Assembly: GCF_003626695.1 (NCBI RefSeq)
Contig: NZ_RBAH01000003.1
Location: forward strand, 125,641-189,640
Reading direction: 5' to 3'
Source of the DNA: Paenibacillus ginsengarvi
Lineage (GTDB): Bacteria; Bacillota; Bacilli; Paenibacillales; NBRC-103111
Length of the DNA: 64,000 nt
Shown here: piece after piece, positions 1-8,891 of the stretch
Position numbering within the stretch: the stretch's first letter is position 1
Layout of the letters: each line of letters starts with the position of its first letter
Position numbers and translations under genes: made by a program
The notes under the pieces: model-generated
Databases searched by the model: none
The model's input: only the letters and a program-made list of their open reading frames with translations
What the model was told of the DNA's origin: nothing

Positions 1-2
1 TG

Positions 3-431
3 CTGCAATTCATGTCTTTCTTGAAGCTTCGCATTTTTATCGAGGTCGATACTGTCGCCAGGCCCTTCCCCCTCCGGCACGCGCACTATCCGGAAAAAGT
101 ATGGGAATGGGTCAACCTGCATTTCAAAGAGCCGTTCCACTTGAATAAGCTCGCCCTCGATCTTCACCTGTCCGCCAGCTACTTGTCGGGCTTGTTCCGC
201 CAATATACGGGCAGCACCATCACCGAATACATAACAAAAAGAAGACTGGACGAAGCCTGTCTTCTTCTGCAAACTACTTCTTTACCGATCGATCAAGTAG
301 GCAAAAACTCCGGATTTCGGAATGCCGCCTATTTTTGCCGCAGCTTTAAAAAAAGATACGGCCTCACTCCGCAGCAATATCGCATCCAGTCGGCCCAATC
401 GTTTGAAAGCTTCATGCCTTCAACGCGTTAA
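3..431 (+). CDS. AraC-family transcriptional regulator, 3' part
   Basis: The reading frame is open from the window edge, so the true start lies upstream and only the C-terminal part is visible; the first internal ATG is at base 12. The visible 142 residues hold a complete AraC DNA-binding domain: two helix-turn-helix units, the first around LALDLHLSASYLSGLFRQYTG and the second around VGKNSGFRNAAYFCRSFKKR, followed by the family signature GLTPQQYR. The ligand or sensor domain is off the window. It converges on the solute-binding-protein gene of module A. Proteins of this kind usually control sugar uptake in Paenibacilli, but nothing visible shows its target. The family call is firm and the function is not. 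Confidence 0.85.
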   Translation: MQFMSFLKLRIFIEVDTVARPFPLRHAHYPEKVWEWVNLHFKEPFHLNKLALDLHLSASYLSGLFRQYTGSTITEYITKRRLDEACLLLQTTSLPIDQVGKNSGFRNAAYFCRSFKKRYGLTPQQYRIQSAQSFESFMPSTR

Positions 432-514
432 GCGGCTAATACAACCAAATGGAAACGGATCGACGACCGGCCGACAATGTCAGACGTATCGCCGATCCGC
501 ACGTTTTTATCGCC

Positions 515-2101
515 TTATTTCCACTGAGCCCCGGTATAGCTGGCTTCCTTCAAGGCGTCGTTGACTTCCTTGATCACTTGCGCGCCGCCTTTATCCATCC
601 AGTCCTTGACCATCTTGTCCCAATCGGAAATCGGTTTTTCGCCGAAAATCATTTTCGTTTGTTCGGTGTACAGCAATTTGCTCAGCTCGGAATCTTTCGT
701 CGCTCTCGTTTCGGAGAAGATGGCATTCACCGGATTGACGTAATGCTTCAGGTTTTTGTGCATCGTCTCGAATTGGGCGGCTACGTCGCGCAGCAGCGGT
801 ATCGTATATTCTCTGGAGTAACCGTTAGCGTCGTCGCTCGGCGCCCACATCGTTCTATCCGGCAAGTAGTTCATAGGAGCCATGCCTTTTTCTTCAAGCT
901 CTCTTTGCACAGCGCCGTTTACGATTTTATACCCTTGATTTTCGTAGCCGTTCAGCCAGTCGAAATCTTTGTTGGCGGCGTTACGCTGCTCGAGCGGATA
1001 AAACTTGCGGCCGAAGTCGAGCATCTCCATAATGCGCTTCACTTTGTCCGGATCGTCCTTCAGCTTGGCGCTCAGCATGACGAGACCGTAATAGCCAGGG
1101 GAGGACGTATAGCCTTGCGTACCGTCCGGAGCTTTGAACGCCGGGATCGGCGCCAGCTTGGCGTTCGGATTGACGTCGACGAGTCCTTGCATCCACGTCG
1201 GGTTCATGCCGCGCGGCGTTCCGATGAAAATACCGGCTTTGCCCGCATAAAATTCCTTTGTATTTACATTCGTCCAGTTCGTAAGCGCGAAGTCTTTCGT
1301 AATGGCGCCTTCCTTGTACAAATCGGCGAGCCACTGCACATGCTCTTTGCGCGCGTTCGAGATAAAGCCCGGGATGAGCTGGCCTTGATCGTTCTTATGA
1401 TACCAGGCGCTCAGATCCCAGTAGGAGCCCATCGCGTATTGCGGATTGATGTTCTCGGCCATCGCCATGCCGTACGTATCGGCTTTGCCGTTGCCGTCCG
1501 GGTCGTTTTTCGTGAAGGCGATCGCCACCTGCTTCAGCTCTTCGTAGTTGGTCGGCATTTTGAGTCCGAGCTTTTCGAGCCAGTCCGTGCGGATCATCGG
1601 GGTCAGGTCGTAATTTTCGGTCAAATATTTTTGGAGCGCATACGTTTTCCCGCCGACCATAACCGCCTTGCGTACGTTTTCCGGGATCAGCTTGAACGAT
1701 TCGTACTTGCTAAGATATTCGTCGAGCGGTAGGAACGCGCCCTGCTTCGCCCATTTATAAAAGTTCGAGTCAGGCCCTTCCAAAACAATGATGTCCGGAA
1801 TATCGCCCGATGCCACGACCGCGCTGAGCTTCTGCGTATAGTCGGAGCGCACTACGTATTGGGGCTTGAAGTCCACGTTGAACTTCTCGTTGATCAATTG
1901 AATGCCTTTGCCGTCCGACGGAGGCAGCGCTCCGTAACGGAAGTCGATCATCGAGATCGTATGTTTTTTCGCCGATTGCGACTGTCCTTCCGCCGCGTTT
2001 CCTTGCGACGGCTTCTCCTCCTGCTTCGCCGATCCGCACGCCGCAGCCGTTGCCGACAGCGCCACGACAAGACCCGCTGCCAATAATTTTTTCATAGCCA
2101 T
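515..2101 (-). CDS. Extracellular solute-binding lipoprotein, LplA-like (module A)
   Basis: This is a 528-residue sugar-binding lipoprotein of a CUT1-type ABC importer. It begins with a lipoprotein signal peptide (positive MAMKK, hydrophobic stretch, lipobox ending at Cys22), then a Gln/Ser/Lys-rich linker and a two-lobed periplasmic-binding fold typical of the roughly 530-residue LplA/YtcQ group. It would be anchored to the outer face of the membrane and deliver an oligosaccharide to the two permeases encoded just upstream in the same direction. The start is supported by a GAGAGGGG ribosome binding site. It is the last gene of the LplB-LplC-SBP operon. Its substrate cannot be read from sequence; the neighbouring amino-sugar genes suggest a glycan fragment. 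Confidence 0.93.
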   Translation of the reverse strand: MAMKKLLAAGLVVALSATAAACGSAKQEEKPSQGNAAEGQSQSAKKHTISMIDFRYGALPPSDGKGIQLINEKFNVDFKPQYVVRSDYTQKLSAVVASGDIPDIIVLEGPDSNFYKWAKQGAFLPLDEYLSKYESFKLIPENVRKAVMVGGKTYALQKYLTENYDLTPMIRTDWLEKLGLKMPTNYEELKQVAIAFTKNDPDGNGKADTYGMAMAENINPQYAMGSYWDLSAWYHKNDQGQLIPGFISNARKEHVQWLADLYKEGAITKDFALTNWTNVNTKEFYAGKAGIFIGTPRGMNPTWMQGLVDVNPNAKLAPIPAFKAPDGTQGYTSSPGYYGLVMLSAKLKDDPDKVKRIMEMLDFGRKFYPLEQRNAANKDFDWLNGYENQGYKIVNGAVQRELEEKGMAPMNYLPDRTMWAPSDDANGYSREYTIPLLRDVAAQFETMHKNLKHYVNPVNAIFSETRATKDSELSKLLYTEQTKMIFGEKPISDWDKMVKDWMDKGGAQVIKEVNDALKEASYTGAQWK

Positions 2102-2121
2102 CCGGATAGATCCCCTCTCGT

Positions 2122-2148
2122 TTATCAGTTGATAACTTGAAACGTTTC
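2122..2148. promoter_or_regulatory. Two adjacent palindromes between permease and SBP
   Basis: The 70-base gap between the LplC and SBP genes holds two palindromes: TTATCAGTTGATAA at 2122-2135 and GAAACGTTTC at 2139-2148. The second resembles LacI/CcpA-family operators but is not a full cre consensus. The decamer TTATCAGTTG recurs at 4110-4119 upstream of the same operon. A local operator or an SBP-specific transcript start is possible; binding is inferred only. Confidence 0.4.
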
Positions 2149-2170
2149 CCCTTGACTTACCTTTGTCAGC

Positions 2171-3046
2171 TTACCCTTTCACCGAGCCGAGCATCACCCC
2201 CTTGGCGAAATGCTTTTGCAGAAACGGGTACACGATCAAAATCGGTACGGTCGCAACAATAATCGCGGCCATCTGAATCGTCTCCGCCGGCGGGGCGTTC
2301 TCGAGCAGGATTTGCCCGTTCGCCAGCGACGTTTGCGCTTCGTTAACGACGACAATCTGCCGGAGAATCGTCTGAATCGGCCACCATTTCTGATCGTTCA
2401 TGTACAAGATCGCGGTAAAATAGTTGTTCCAGTGCATAACCGCGTAAAACAGGCCGAATGCGGCCAGCGACGGCTTCGATAGCGGCAAAATGATTCTCCA
2501 GAACGACTGAAGATCGTTAGCTCCGTCGATCGTCGCCGCTTCGTGCAGCTCGCTTGGAATGCTCTGGAAAAATTGGCGCATGACGATCAGGTTGAACGGT
2601 GCGATCGCTACGGGCAGGATCATCGCCCAGATCGTGTTCATCAGCCCGGTTTCCTTGACCACCAGGTATGTCGGAATCATGCCTGCGTTAAACAGCATCG
2701 TGAACAGAACGAGAAACGTAACCGGCCTTTGCCCGAATACGGGCCGGGACAGCACATACGCGAACGATGACGTGAATGCCAGGTTAACAAGCGTGCCGAT
2801 AACCGTAATGAGCCCGGTCACCCAGAGCGACCTTAGAAACGATTTCGATGCAAAGATGAATCGGTAAGCGTCCAGCACCCATTCTTTCGGAATGATCATG
2901 AAGTCGCTCTGTATATAAGCTTTGTACGACGAGAACGATACGGCGACGACGTACAAAAACGGGAATAACATCAGTGCGGCGACGATCGCCAGCAGCGTAT
3001 AGTTGACGAAGTCGATAACGCGACTCGATATCGTGGTGTCTTTCAC
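2171..3046 (-). CDS. CUT1 ABC permease, LplC/YtcP-like (module A)
   Basis: This 291-residue inner-membrane permease has six predicted membrane segments and the EAA loop at about residues 167-188 (EAATIDGANDLQSFWRIILP), which docks to the ABC ATPase. The C-terminus (KHFAKGVMLGSVKG) is characteristic of the LplC/YtcP group. The start is a GTG preceded at 8 bases by GGAG; no better start lies in frame. It follows the LplB-like gene by 26 bases and precedes the SBP gene by about 70, so the three form one operon. No ATPase is encoded with them. Confidence 0.93.
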   Translation of the reverse strand: MKDTTISSRVIDFVNYTLLAIVAALMLFPFLYVVAVSFSSYKAYIQSDFMIIPKEWVLDAYRFIFASKSFLRSLWVTGLITVIGTLVNLAFTSSFAYVLSRPVFGQRPVTFLVLFTMLFNAGMIPTYLVVKETGLMNTIWAMILPVAIAPFNLIVMRQFFQSIPSELHEAATIDGANDLQSFWRIILPLSKPSLAAFGLFYAVMHWNNYFTAILYMNDQKWWPIQTILRQIVVVNEAQTSLANGQILLENAPPAETIQMAAIIVATVPILIVYPFLQKHFAKGVMLGSVKG

Positions 3047-3072
3047 GGCTCAAGCTCCTCTCCTTTCCGGCG

Positions 3073-4029
3073 TCAGTATACGCCATCCTCGCCGAATTTT
3101 TTGGCCAGCCGGTTCGCCGACATGACGAGCACAAGCCCGACGAAACCTTTGAACAAGCCGACGGCGGTGGCGAAGCTATAGTCAGCTTGCTGGATGCCTT
3201 TGTAGAAGACGAACGTATCGAGTACGTTTTGCGTATCTTCGTTGAGCGGGTTCAGCATCAGGAACACTTGCTCAAAACCGCTGTCCATAACGGTGCCGAG
3301 GCGCAAAATGAGCATGATGACGATAGTCGAACGGATCGCCGGAAGCGTAATATGCCAGATTTGGCGCATGCGGCTGGCCCCGTCCACGACGGCCGCCTCG
3401 TACAGGCTCGGATTGACCCCGGCGAGTGCCGCAAGGAAAATAATCGTGCCCCAGCCGGCTTCCTTCCAGATGACCTGGGTAACGATCATCGGCTTGAAGA
3501 ACGACGGGTCGGTCAGAAACGGGATCGAATTCCAGCCGAAGACGTCGCGCAAAAAGAGGTTGACGATTCCTTCCCCGCGGAAAAAAATGATCCAAATGCC
3601 CACGACAACGACCCAGGACAGAAAATGCGGCAAGTAAATAATCGATTGAACGACGCGCTTGTACACTTGATTGCGAATTTCGTTCAGCATCAGCGCAAGC
3701 AGGATCGGCATCGGAAACGCGAATACAATCTGCAAAAACGACATGTACAGCGTGTTCCAAAGTACCCTTAACACTTCGCTGTCGGAAAAAATGCGCTTGA
3801 AATGCTCTAAGCCGACGAAGTCGCTGCCGAAGATGCCCTGAAACGGATTAAAATCGATGAAGGCGAGATATAGCCCGAACATCGGGGCATACTTGTAAAC
3901 GAGAAAGTAAGCGAGTCCCGGCAGACCCAGCAGCAAAAGGTAACGATCCCTCCATATGCGGGCTCTGATCCGCGACAAGGCCGTACGGTCCGGCTTCCCC
4001 GGCGGCGAAACGGCTGTGTGCGTTTTCAT
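3073..4029 (-). CDS. CUT1 ABC permease, LplB-like (module A)
   Basis: This 318-residue permease has an extended cytosolic N-terminus, six membrane segments and an EAA loop near residues 210-230 (YEAAVVDGASRMRQIWHITLP). It pairs with the downstream LplC-like protein to form the translocation pore of an oligosaccharide importer. An AAAGGGG ribosome binding site precedes the ATG. It is the first gene of the operon; a weak promoter (TTGCAC, 18-base spacer, TATGCT) can be drawn at 4110-4081 on the minus strand. The YesS-like regulator gene just upstream is on the same strand and probably controls it. Confidence 0.93.
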   Translation of the reverse strand: MKTHTAVSPPGKPDRTALSRIRARIWRDRYLLLLGLPGLAYFLVYKYAPMFGLYLAFIDFNPFQGIFGSDFVGLEHFKRIFSDSEVLRVLWNTLYMSFLQIVFAFPMPILLALMLNEIRNQVYKRVVQSIIYLPHFLSWVVVVGIWIIFFRGEGIVNLFLRDVFGWNSIPFLTDPSFFKPMIVTQVIWKEAGWGTIIFLAALAGVNPSLYEAAVVDGASRMRQIWHITLPAIRSTIVIMLILRLGTVMDSGFEQVFLMLNPLNEDTQNVLDTFVFYKGIQQADYSFATAVGLFKGFVGLVLVMSANRLAKKFGEDGVY

Positions 4030-4197
4030 CTCTGTAGGTTTCCCCTTTCGCGAATCGCTCTAGTGCGGTTTGATGTCCGTAGCATACCCCTGCCCCGCTT
4101 TTAAGTGCAATTATCAGTTGCCGAAGCGGAAAAGATAACGAAATCGCAGCGAAAGATAAACGTTTTGTAAAGCTATGCGCCTTAGCCAGCATGTAGA

Positions 4198-4245
4198 AAG
4201 ACGCCCCGAGGCGGTATGTCCGCTTCCAGAGGCGTCTTTATTTTT
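4198..4245. terminator. Strong nested hairpin between regulator and transporter operon
   Basis: Arms AAAGACGCC (4198-4206) and GGCGTCTTT (4231-4239) enclose a second stem, GAGGCGG/CCGCTTC. The longer T tract (TTTATTTTT) is on the plus strand and only TTT follows on the minus strand. It lies just past the stop of the regulator gene, so it may end that transcript imperfectly or act as an attenuator ahead of the transporter genes. Confidence 0.55.
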
Positions 4246-4283
4246 GACATCATTTTCACACCGGGCATTCCCTTTAACCCTGC

Positions 4284-6614
4284 CTAAGCTTCCGGCAGCG
4301 GCTTACCAGTCTCGTCCTCGCCGATATCGCGATGCTGCTTCCGGTATTGGCCCGGCGGCACTTGCACCGTCTGCTTGAAGATACGCGTAAAATTTTGCAC
4401 CGACGTGTAGCACAGCTTCTCCGATATGTCTTTGATCGGCATATCGGTATGAACGAGCAGCTCTTTGGCCTTCTCCATCCGGTAATCGATCAGGTAATCG
4501 CCGAAGTTGGCGCCGGTTTCCTCCTTAAAGGAGCGGCTAAGCTGAGACGGCGACAGCTCGAAACGGTCAGCGACATGCTGAAGCGACAAGTCAACATCGT
4601 AATGGTCATGGATGTAATCCAGCACTCCGCGAATGAGCGCTTTCTGCTTCGACTGGCGCAGACTGCCCATATGTCGGGCCACCGCCGGGAAAATCGTGCC
4701 GGTAAGCCAAGCCGTCACCTCATCCAGACTCGTCTTCGCATACAGCTCCTTGTACGGATCTTCGGGGAAAAACGCCTTCGGATCGAGACCGATCTCCTGC
4801 AGCAGCATATCCAGCTCTCCGATCAGATAGGCGAACAAGCCAAGCACCGTCTCGGAATTCTGCACATACTGCGGCACGTCCCGCACCAGTTCCCGAAGCT
4901 CTTCCGCCGCTCCGTCCAAATCGCCCTGGGCGATGCTTGAAACGATCTTCTTCAGCTTCCTTACTATCGTAAGCCGGGACTGCTGAACGGACGGCTTCAG
5001 GTCGCCAGGCGTAATAAACTGATTATGGCCGAGCAGCAGCCGGTAGCTGAGCAGCTCCAGCGCCTGCTGGTAACCGTCGGCGATGCTGCGGTAGTCTTTG
5101 CCCGGAACGCTCAGCGCAACCGTCACCGTGAACGGAAAATAGTCTCTCACTTTGTCCCCGATCGGCGCGACCAGCTTTCTCACCTTGACGGTCTCCTCAT
5201 CCATCCGGTCCGTGCCGATCACGATCGCCACCTGCCCGGGGAGCGGCGACGCCGTAATGCACGAAAACTCCGGCTCCTGCTCACACAACTCCTCGCACAT
5301 TTTGCGCAGCGCATAAAACAGCAGCGATCTGTCTTTATCCTTATACGTTTCTCGGAAACGGCCATACTCGTCCAGATCGACCAGACAGACGGAAAAGTAG
5401 TGACCTTTGAGCGGAAAGCCGTAATGCTCGGTTTTGTCGCGGATTTCGCGGTCGTCCATCTCGCCGCGCAATAGCTGCTGGTATACCGTCTCTTTCAAAT
5501 AGGGAAGCTGCTCGTCGAGCCGGTGCTGCAGCCGGTCGTTCGTCATGACGACGTGATGGATGAACGAATCGAGCGCTTCGAGCCCGTCCCGCTGCGTCTG
5601 TCCTCCGCCCTTGCCGTCGCCCGAAAATTTGGCCGTCAGCCGCTGGATCGGATTGTACAGCCGGTTCGTGCCGAACAGCGCGATAAGCACCCAGATCGCC
5701 ATCAGCGCCGCCGCCGTCGCCCAGGTGAGCGTTTCGATCCGCTTCGCCTTACCCGTCAACAAGGAACTCTCCGTCAGCGCCAAGTACGTCCAATTGTTGA
5801 AAGCCGACCGCTCCATCGATACCTGATACGATACGCCGTCCATCTTGATCTCGCTGGCCGAGCGGTCCGGTCCTGCCCAATACCGGTACAGCTCCGGCGA
5901 ATTGACGCGCCTACCGATCTCGGACGGATCATGGCTCGCCACGACCGTTCCCTTGTCGTTCATAACGAGCAGCTTGCGCCGCTCCCCGAGCTGAACGCTC
6001 TGCACGAACGAGCTGAGCTCGCTGGAAGGGATATGGAGCATGACAAAGCCGTCGGCTTTGTCCGTAATGAACAGCGGCACCGAACGGATGACGAGCAGTT
6101 CGTCCTGATTCGGATACGTTCTCGGCGCTAGGACGGCTAGTCCCGTATTGCTTGCGCGAAGCTGGCGCGCAATTTCGCCGTAGCCGAACTGGCTCAGCTG
6201 CATCAGGCCGTCCCGGTTCGAGTACACCTGATCGAAATTGCTGTACACAATCGAGATTTGAAAAGGGATGTCGGAGAAATTGCGCTGCTTCTGGAGCAGG
6301 TCGATCATGTCGAGCGACGTGTCCAACTGCTGCATGGAAAACCCGACCTGGGCCGATTTCTCGATCGTCGCATTGTTCGCGAGTCCGATCGACGCTTTAT
6401 CGAGCGTTTGCAGGAAATGATCCACTTGAAGCTGGATTTGCCGCAAAATGATCTGATGATTATGGTCGACCTCGTCCTGCACCATCCGGGAGGCGAGCCA
6501 CGAAGAGACGCTGCCGAGCAGCAGGACGGGCACGATGCACAAAAGGAGCGAGTACAGGTACAGCTTCCGTTTGAACGTCGTCTTTCGGAACAGCCGGGTT
6601 AGCTTGACCGCCAC
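4284..6614 (-). CDS. YesS-like membrane-anchored AraC regulator (module A)
   Basis: A 777-residue one-protein sensor and transcription factor. A first membrane helix lies near residues 17-40, an extracellular sensing region follows to about 290, a second membrane helix lies near 290-309 (TLTWATAAALMAIWVLIALF), then a long cytosolic linker, and a C-terminal AraC domain occupies about 655-762 with the signature VPPGQYRKQH. This matches the layout of Bacillus YesS, which controls pectin-fragment uptake genes. The GTG start at 6614 is chosen because GGGAGGGAG lies 6 bases before it; the 58 in-frame residues further upstream have no ribosome binding site and read like leader. It lies directly upstream of the module A transporter on the same strand, which is its likely target. 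Confidence 0.9.
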   Translation of the reverse strand: MAVKLTRLFRKTTFKRKLYLYSLLLCIVPVLLLGSVSSWLASRMVQDEVDHNHQIILRQIQLQVDHFLQTLDKASIGLANNATIEKSAQVGFSMQQLDTSLDMIDLLQKQRNFSDIPFQISIVYSNFDQVYSNRDGLMQLSQFGYGEIARQLRASNTGLAVLAPRTYPNQDELLVIRSVPLFITDKADGFVMLHIPSSELSSFVQSVQLGERRKLLVMNDKGTVVASHDPSEIGRRVNSPELYRYWAGPDRSASEIKMDGVSYQVSMERSAFNNWTYLALTESSLLTGKAKRIETLTWATAAALMAIWVLIALFGTNRLYNPIQRLTAKFSGDGKGGGQTQRDGLEALDSFIHHVVMTNDRLQHRLDEQLPYLKETVYQQLLRGEMDDREIRDKTEHYGFPLKGHYFSVCLVDLDEYGRFRETYKDKDRSLLFYALRKMCEELCEQEPEFSCITASPLPGQVAIVIGTDRMDEETVKVRKLVAPIGDKVRDYFPFTVTVALSVPGKDYRSIADGYQQALELLSYRLLLGHNQFITPGDLKPSVQQSRLTIVRKLKKIVSSIAQGDLDGAAEELRELVRDVPQYVQNSETVLGLFAYLIGELDMLLQEIGLDPKAFFPEDPYKELYAKTSLDEVTAWLTGTIFPAVARHMGSLRQSKQKALIRGVLDYIHDHYDVDLSLQHVADRFELSPSQLSRSFKEETGANFGDYLIDYRMEKAKELLVHTDMPIKDISEKLCYTSVQNFTRIFKQTVQVPPGQYRKQHRDIGEDETGKPLPEA

Positions 6615-7047
6615 CGTACTCCCTCCCTTGATCTGGTAAATGAAACGTTTGCATTTCCGAATGGCAAAGCGGCATAGCGCCGCAGCGAAAGTCAGCGGAA
6701 AAAAGCAGCCCCCGTTCGTCACACGAGCGGAGCTGCGTCGTTTCTTGTCGAAATTGTAATATACCGTCCGCGGAAGTGTCAATGTCAATAACCGGCGTTA
6801 CTGCCCGCTGCCAGCCGCCGTTGTTGCGATGCCGCCAGGCTTGACTTCGCTAGATGTTGGCGGAGCCGATCTCCAAACAGGAGTATCCGTTTCGGCAGCA
6901 AGCGATCGGCGCTTAATATGAATATTTTCTTCATTATATCACTTATAGAGGAAACTTTCCTCCATTTTTATGATATAATCGCAGTATGTCAAGCCGGTAT
7001 CCGTCTTTCGGAGCCGGGTCCCAATCCAACAACGCAAGGAGAATCGC
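6615..7047. other. Divergent intergenic region between regulator and amino-sugar operon
   Basis: This stretch of about 430 bases separates divergently transcribed units. It contains TGAAACGTTTGCA at 6641-6653 in the leader of the regulator gene, similar to the GAAACGTTTC palindrome at 2139, and the promoter and operator of the rightward operon near 6948-6979. No credible small gene is visible. Confidence 0.6.
6948..6979 (+). promoter_or_regulatory. Extended -10 promoter with overlapping palindromic operator
   Basis: TGATATAAT at 6971-6979 is an extended -10 element. The 15-base perfect palindrome GAGGAAACTTTCCTC at 6948-6962 sits just upstream, where the -35 would be, and no good -35 hexamer is present. 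The arrangement suggests either repression by occlusion or activation. It lies about 70 bases before the first gene of the toroid-nanE-oxidoreductase operon. Confidence 0.6.
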
Positions 7048-8109
7048 TTGCCCATGGAGCCCCTTTCTTCTCTTGCCACGAAACTGAAATTGTATATGGA
7101 CAGCCTGCTGCGCCGCGACGAATCGGGCCGCCTGTACGTGCTCGACGACGAGCTCGGCGATCGCGGGAGCTGCTGCACGACGGCGGAAACCGCCTGCCTG
7201 TACGTGCTGAGCGGTATCATCTCGGGCAGCAAAGACGATACGGCCGTCGCCGCCGAACTGATCGATGACGTGCTTCGCCGCCAGCTGCCGAGCGGGGCGT
7301 TCGGTCAGCCTTATTACGTCAAGAAAGGCGAAACGGGCACCGTCGACATCGCCGAGATCGGAGCTTCGGCGAACAGCTTGTACCAGGTGTACAAAGCGAC
7401 GAAAAACGAAGCCGCAAAGTCGAGCCTGATTCGTTCCGCCGATTATTTGCTGACGCAAGTGGCGGAGGAAAACCCCGGTGCCGTCTACAAAAATCCGAAC
7501 GCCCGGATGCATGACGTGCTGAACGGCGATATTTATGCCGCCCACACGCTCGGGCGGGCTTACGAATTGACCGGCAATCCGGTTTATTTGCAGCAAATCG
7601 AACGCACCATCACCCATGTCGCCGACCGGTTCGGACGGCATAGTTCCGGCTGGTGGCCTTATACCGAGTTATGGGACGGCACCGTAGGCATGGGCAACAG
7701 CGTCGCCTACCAGGTAACGATCATCGCTTTCGCTCATACGCTGCTGCCGCTGCTCTCCGAGCCGCTTCGCCAGCGTTGGACGCAGATTGAGGACGAGGCT
7801 GCGCGCGTCGTTCTGAACGCGCTGCGGGAAGGGCCGAACGACAGCAACGAAGCGCCCTGGTGGTGCCGCGATTGGCCGAACGTGCCGGAAATTACGCTCG
7901 CTCTGTCGCGTGTCCCGCATATCGAGGAGGCGCAAGCTTATGTGCGCCAGCGGCTGCAGGAGCTGGAGGAAGGCCTCGCTTTGCACGGCATCGCCTACTT
8001 CTCGCCGAAAGTGAAGCACGACGATCCCGAACGGGCTCCTGTGACGACGACGTTCCGCAAGGCGGCTACGTTCGCCGCGCTGCTCAGCGCCATGTATTTG
8101 GACGAATGA
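7048..8109 (+). CDS. Alpha/alpha-toroid protein, possible glycan-processing enzyme
   Basis: A 353-residue soluble protein without signal peptide or membrane segments. Regularly spaced helices with motifs such as YVLSGIISG, DVLNGDIYAAHTLGRAYELTG and HSSGWWPYTELWDG resemble the (alpha/alpha) barrels of glycoside hydrolases, lyases and sugar epimerases, but I cannot assign a family. The TTG start is preferred because AAGGAG ends 6 bases before it; an ATG two codons later is possible. It is the first gene of an operon with NanE and an FAD oxidoreductase, so a role in breaking down an imported amino-sugar oligosaccharide is inferred from context. Catalytic residues are not identified. Confidence 0.75.
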   Translation: MPMEPLSSLATKLKLYMDSLLRRDESGRLYVLDDELGDRGSCCTTAETACLYVLSGIISGSKDDTAVAAELIDDVLRRQLPSGAFGQPYYVKKGETGTVDIAEIGASANSLYQVYKATKNEAAKSSLIRSADYLLTQVAEENPGAVYKNPNARMHDVLNGDIYAAHTLGRAYELTGNPVYLQQIERTITHVADRFGRHSSGWWPYTELWDGTVGMGNSVAYQVTIIAFAHTLLPLLSEPLRQRWTQIEDEAARVVLNALREGPNDSNEAPWWCRDWPNVPEITLALSRVPHIEEAQAYVRQRLQELEEGLALHGIAYFSPKVKHDDPERAPVTTTFRKAATFAALLSAMYLDE

Positions 8110-8180
8110 GCTTTAACGGATAAAGGGCTTTTTCTGCCATCATGCTATTCAACCAGACAAACAAGGAGTGTACAAAAGAT

Positions 8181-8879
8181 ATGAAACGTATTTTCGAACG
8201 CAGAGGTTTGATTGTATCTTGTCAAGCATTGCCGGGCGAGCCGCTGTACTGGCAAGGAACGATGGCCCGCATGGCGCTGGCTGCCGAGCAGGGCGGCGCG
8301 ATCGGCATTCGCGCGAACGGTCCGGACGATATCCGCGATATTAAAGCGACCGTCAAGCTGCCCGTTATCGGACTGCTGAAGCGCGACATCCCAGGCTCTG
8401 ACATCTACATTACGCCAGAGCTTGTCGACGTGCAGGCGATTATAGAGGCGGGGGCGGATGTCGTCGCAATGGATATGACGAACCGGGAAGACCGCGCAGA
8501 GAAGGTCGTCGCTCTTATCAGGCATTGCCATGAGGCCGGGGTAGCGGTCATGGCCGACATTTCGACGCTGGAAGAAGGCTTGCTGGCGGAATCGCTCGGC
8601 GCCGATCTGATCTCGACGACGATGTCGGGCTATACGCCGTACAGCCCGAAGCAGGAAGGCCCCGATCTGGAGCTTGTGCGCCAGCTGGCCGGGAAGCTTT
8701 CGAAGCCGCTCGTAGCCGAAGGACGCATCTGGAGCCCCGCCGAAGCGGAAGAGGCGCTTAAAGCCGGCGCCGAATACATCGTTGTGGGCGGTGCGATTAC
8801 ACGGCCGCAGTTCATTACGCAGAAGTATGCGGACCGGGTCGGCCGGTGGCTGGAACAATCCGCCAAAGCTTCCGATTAG
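8181..8879 (+). CDS. nanE: N-acetylmannosamine-6-phosphate 2-epimerase NanE
   Basis: A 232-residue TIM-barrel enzyme that converts ManNAc-6-phosphate to GlcNAc-6-phosphate in the cytoplasm, a step of sialic-acid and ManNAc catabolism. Family hallmarks are visible in order: IVSCQALPGEPLY near the N-terminus, the catalytic-lysine strand IGLLKRD, DVVAMDMTNR, and the phosphate-binding VVGGAITRP near the end. The length is normal for NanE. The ATG at 8181 is preferred over an upstream ATG at 8142 because AAGGAG lies 12 bases before it and the homologous region begins there. It is flanked in the operon by the toroid protein and the FAD oxidoreductase. No sialate lyase (NanA) is present in the window. 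Confidence 0.93.
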   Translation: MKRIFERRGLIVSCQALPGEPLYWQGTMARMALAAEQGGAIGIRANGPDDIRDIKATVKLPVIGLLKRDIPGSDIYITPELVDVQAIIEAGADVVAMDMTNREDRAEKVVALIRHCHEAGVAVMADISTLEEGLLAESLGADLISTTMSGYTPYSPKQEGPDLELVRQLAGKLSKPLVAEGRIWSPAEAEEALKAGAEYIVVGGAITRPQFITQKYADRVGRWLEQSAKASD

Positions 8880-8891
8880 GATGTGATCCGA

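Noticed and set aside
449-1732. Long open frame antisense to the module A solute-binding protein
   Set aside because: It is the complement of a well-supported lipoprotein gene, has no ribosome binding site and its translation is Arg/His/Val-rich shadow sequence.
2139-6653. Catabolite-response (cre) elements at GAAACGTTTC (2139) and TGAAACGTTTGCA (6641)
   Set aside because: Neither fits the full cre consensus TGWNANCGNTNWCA; kept only as weak LacI-type palindromes.
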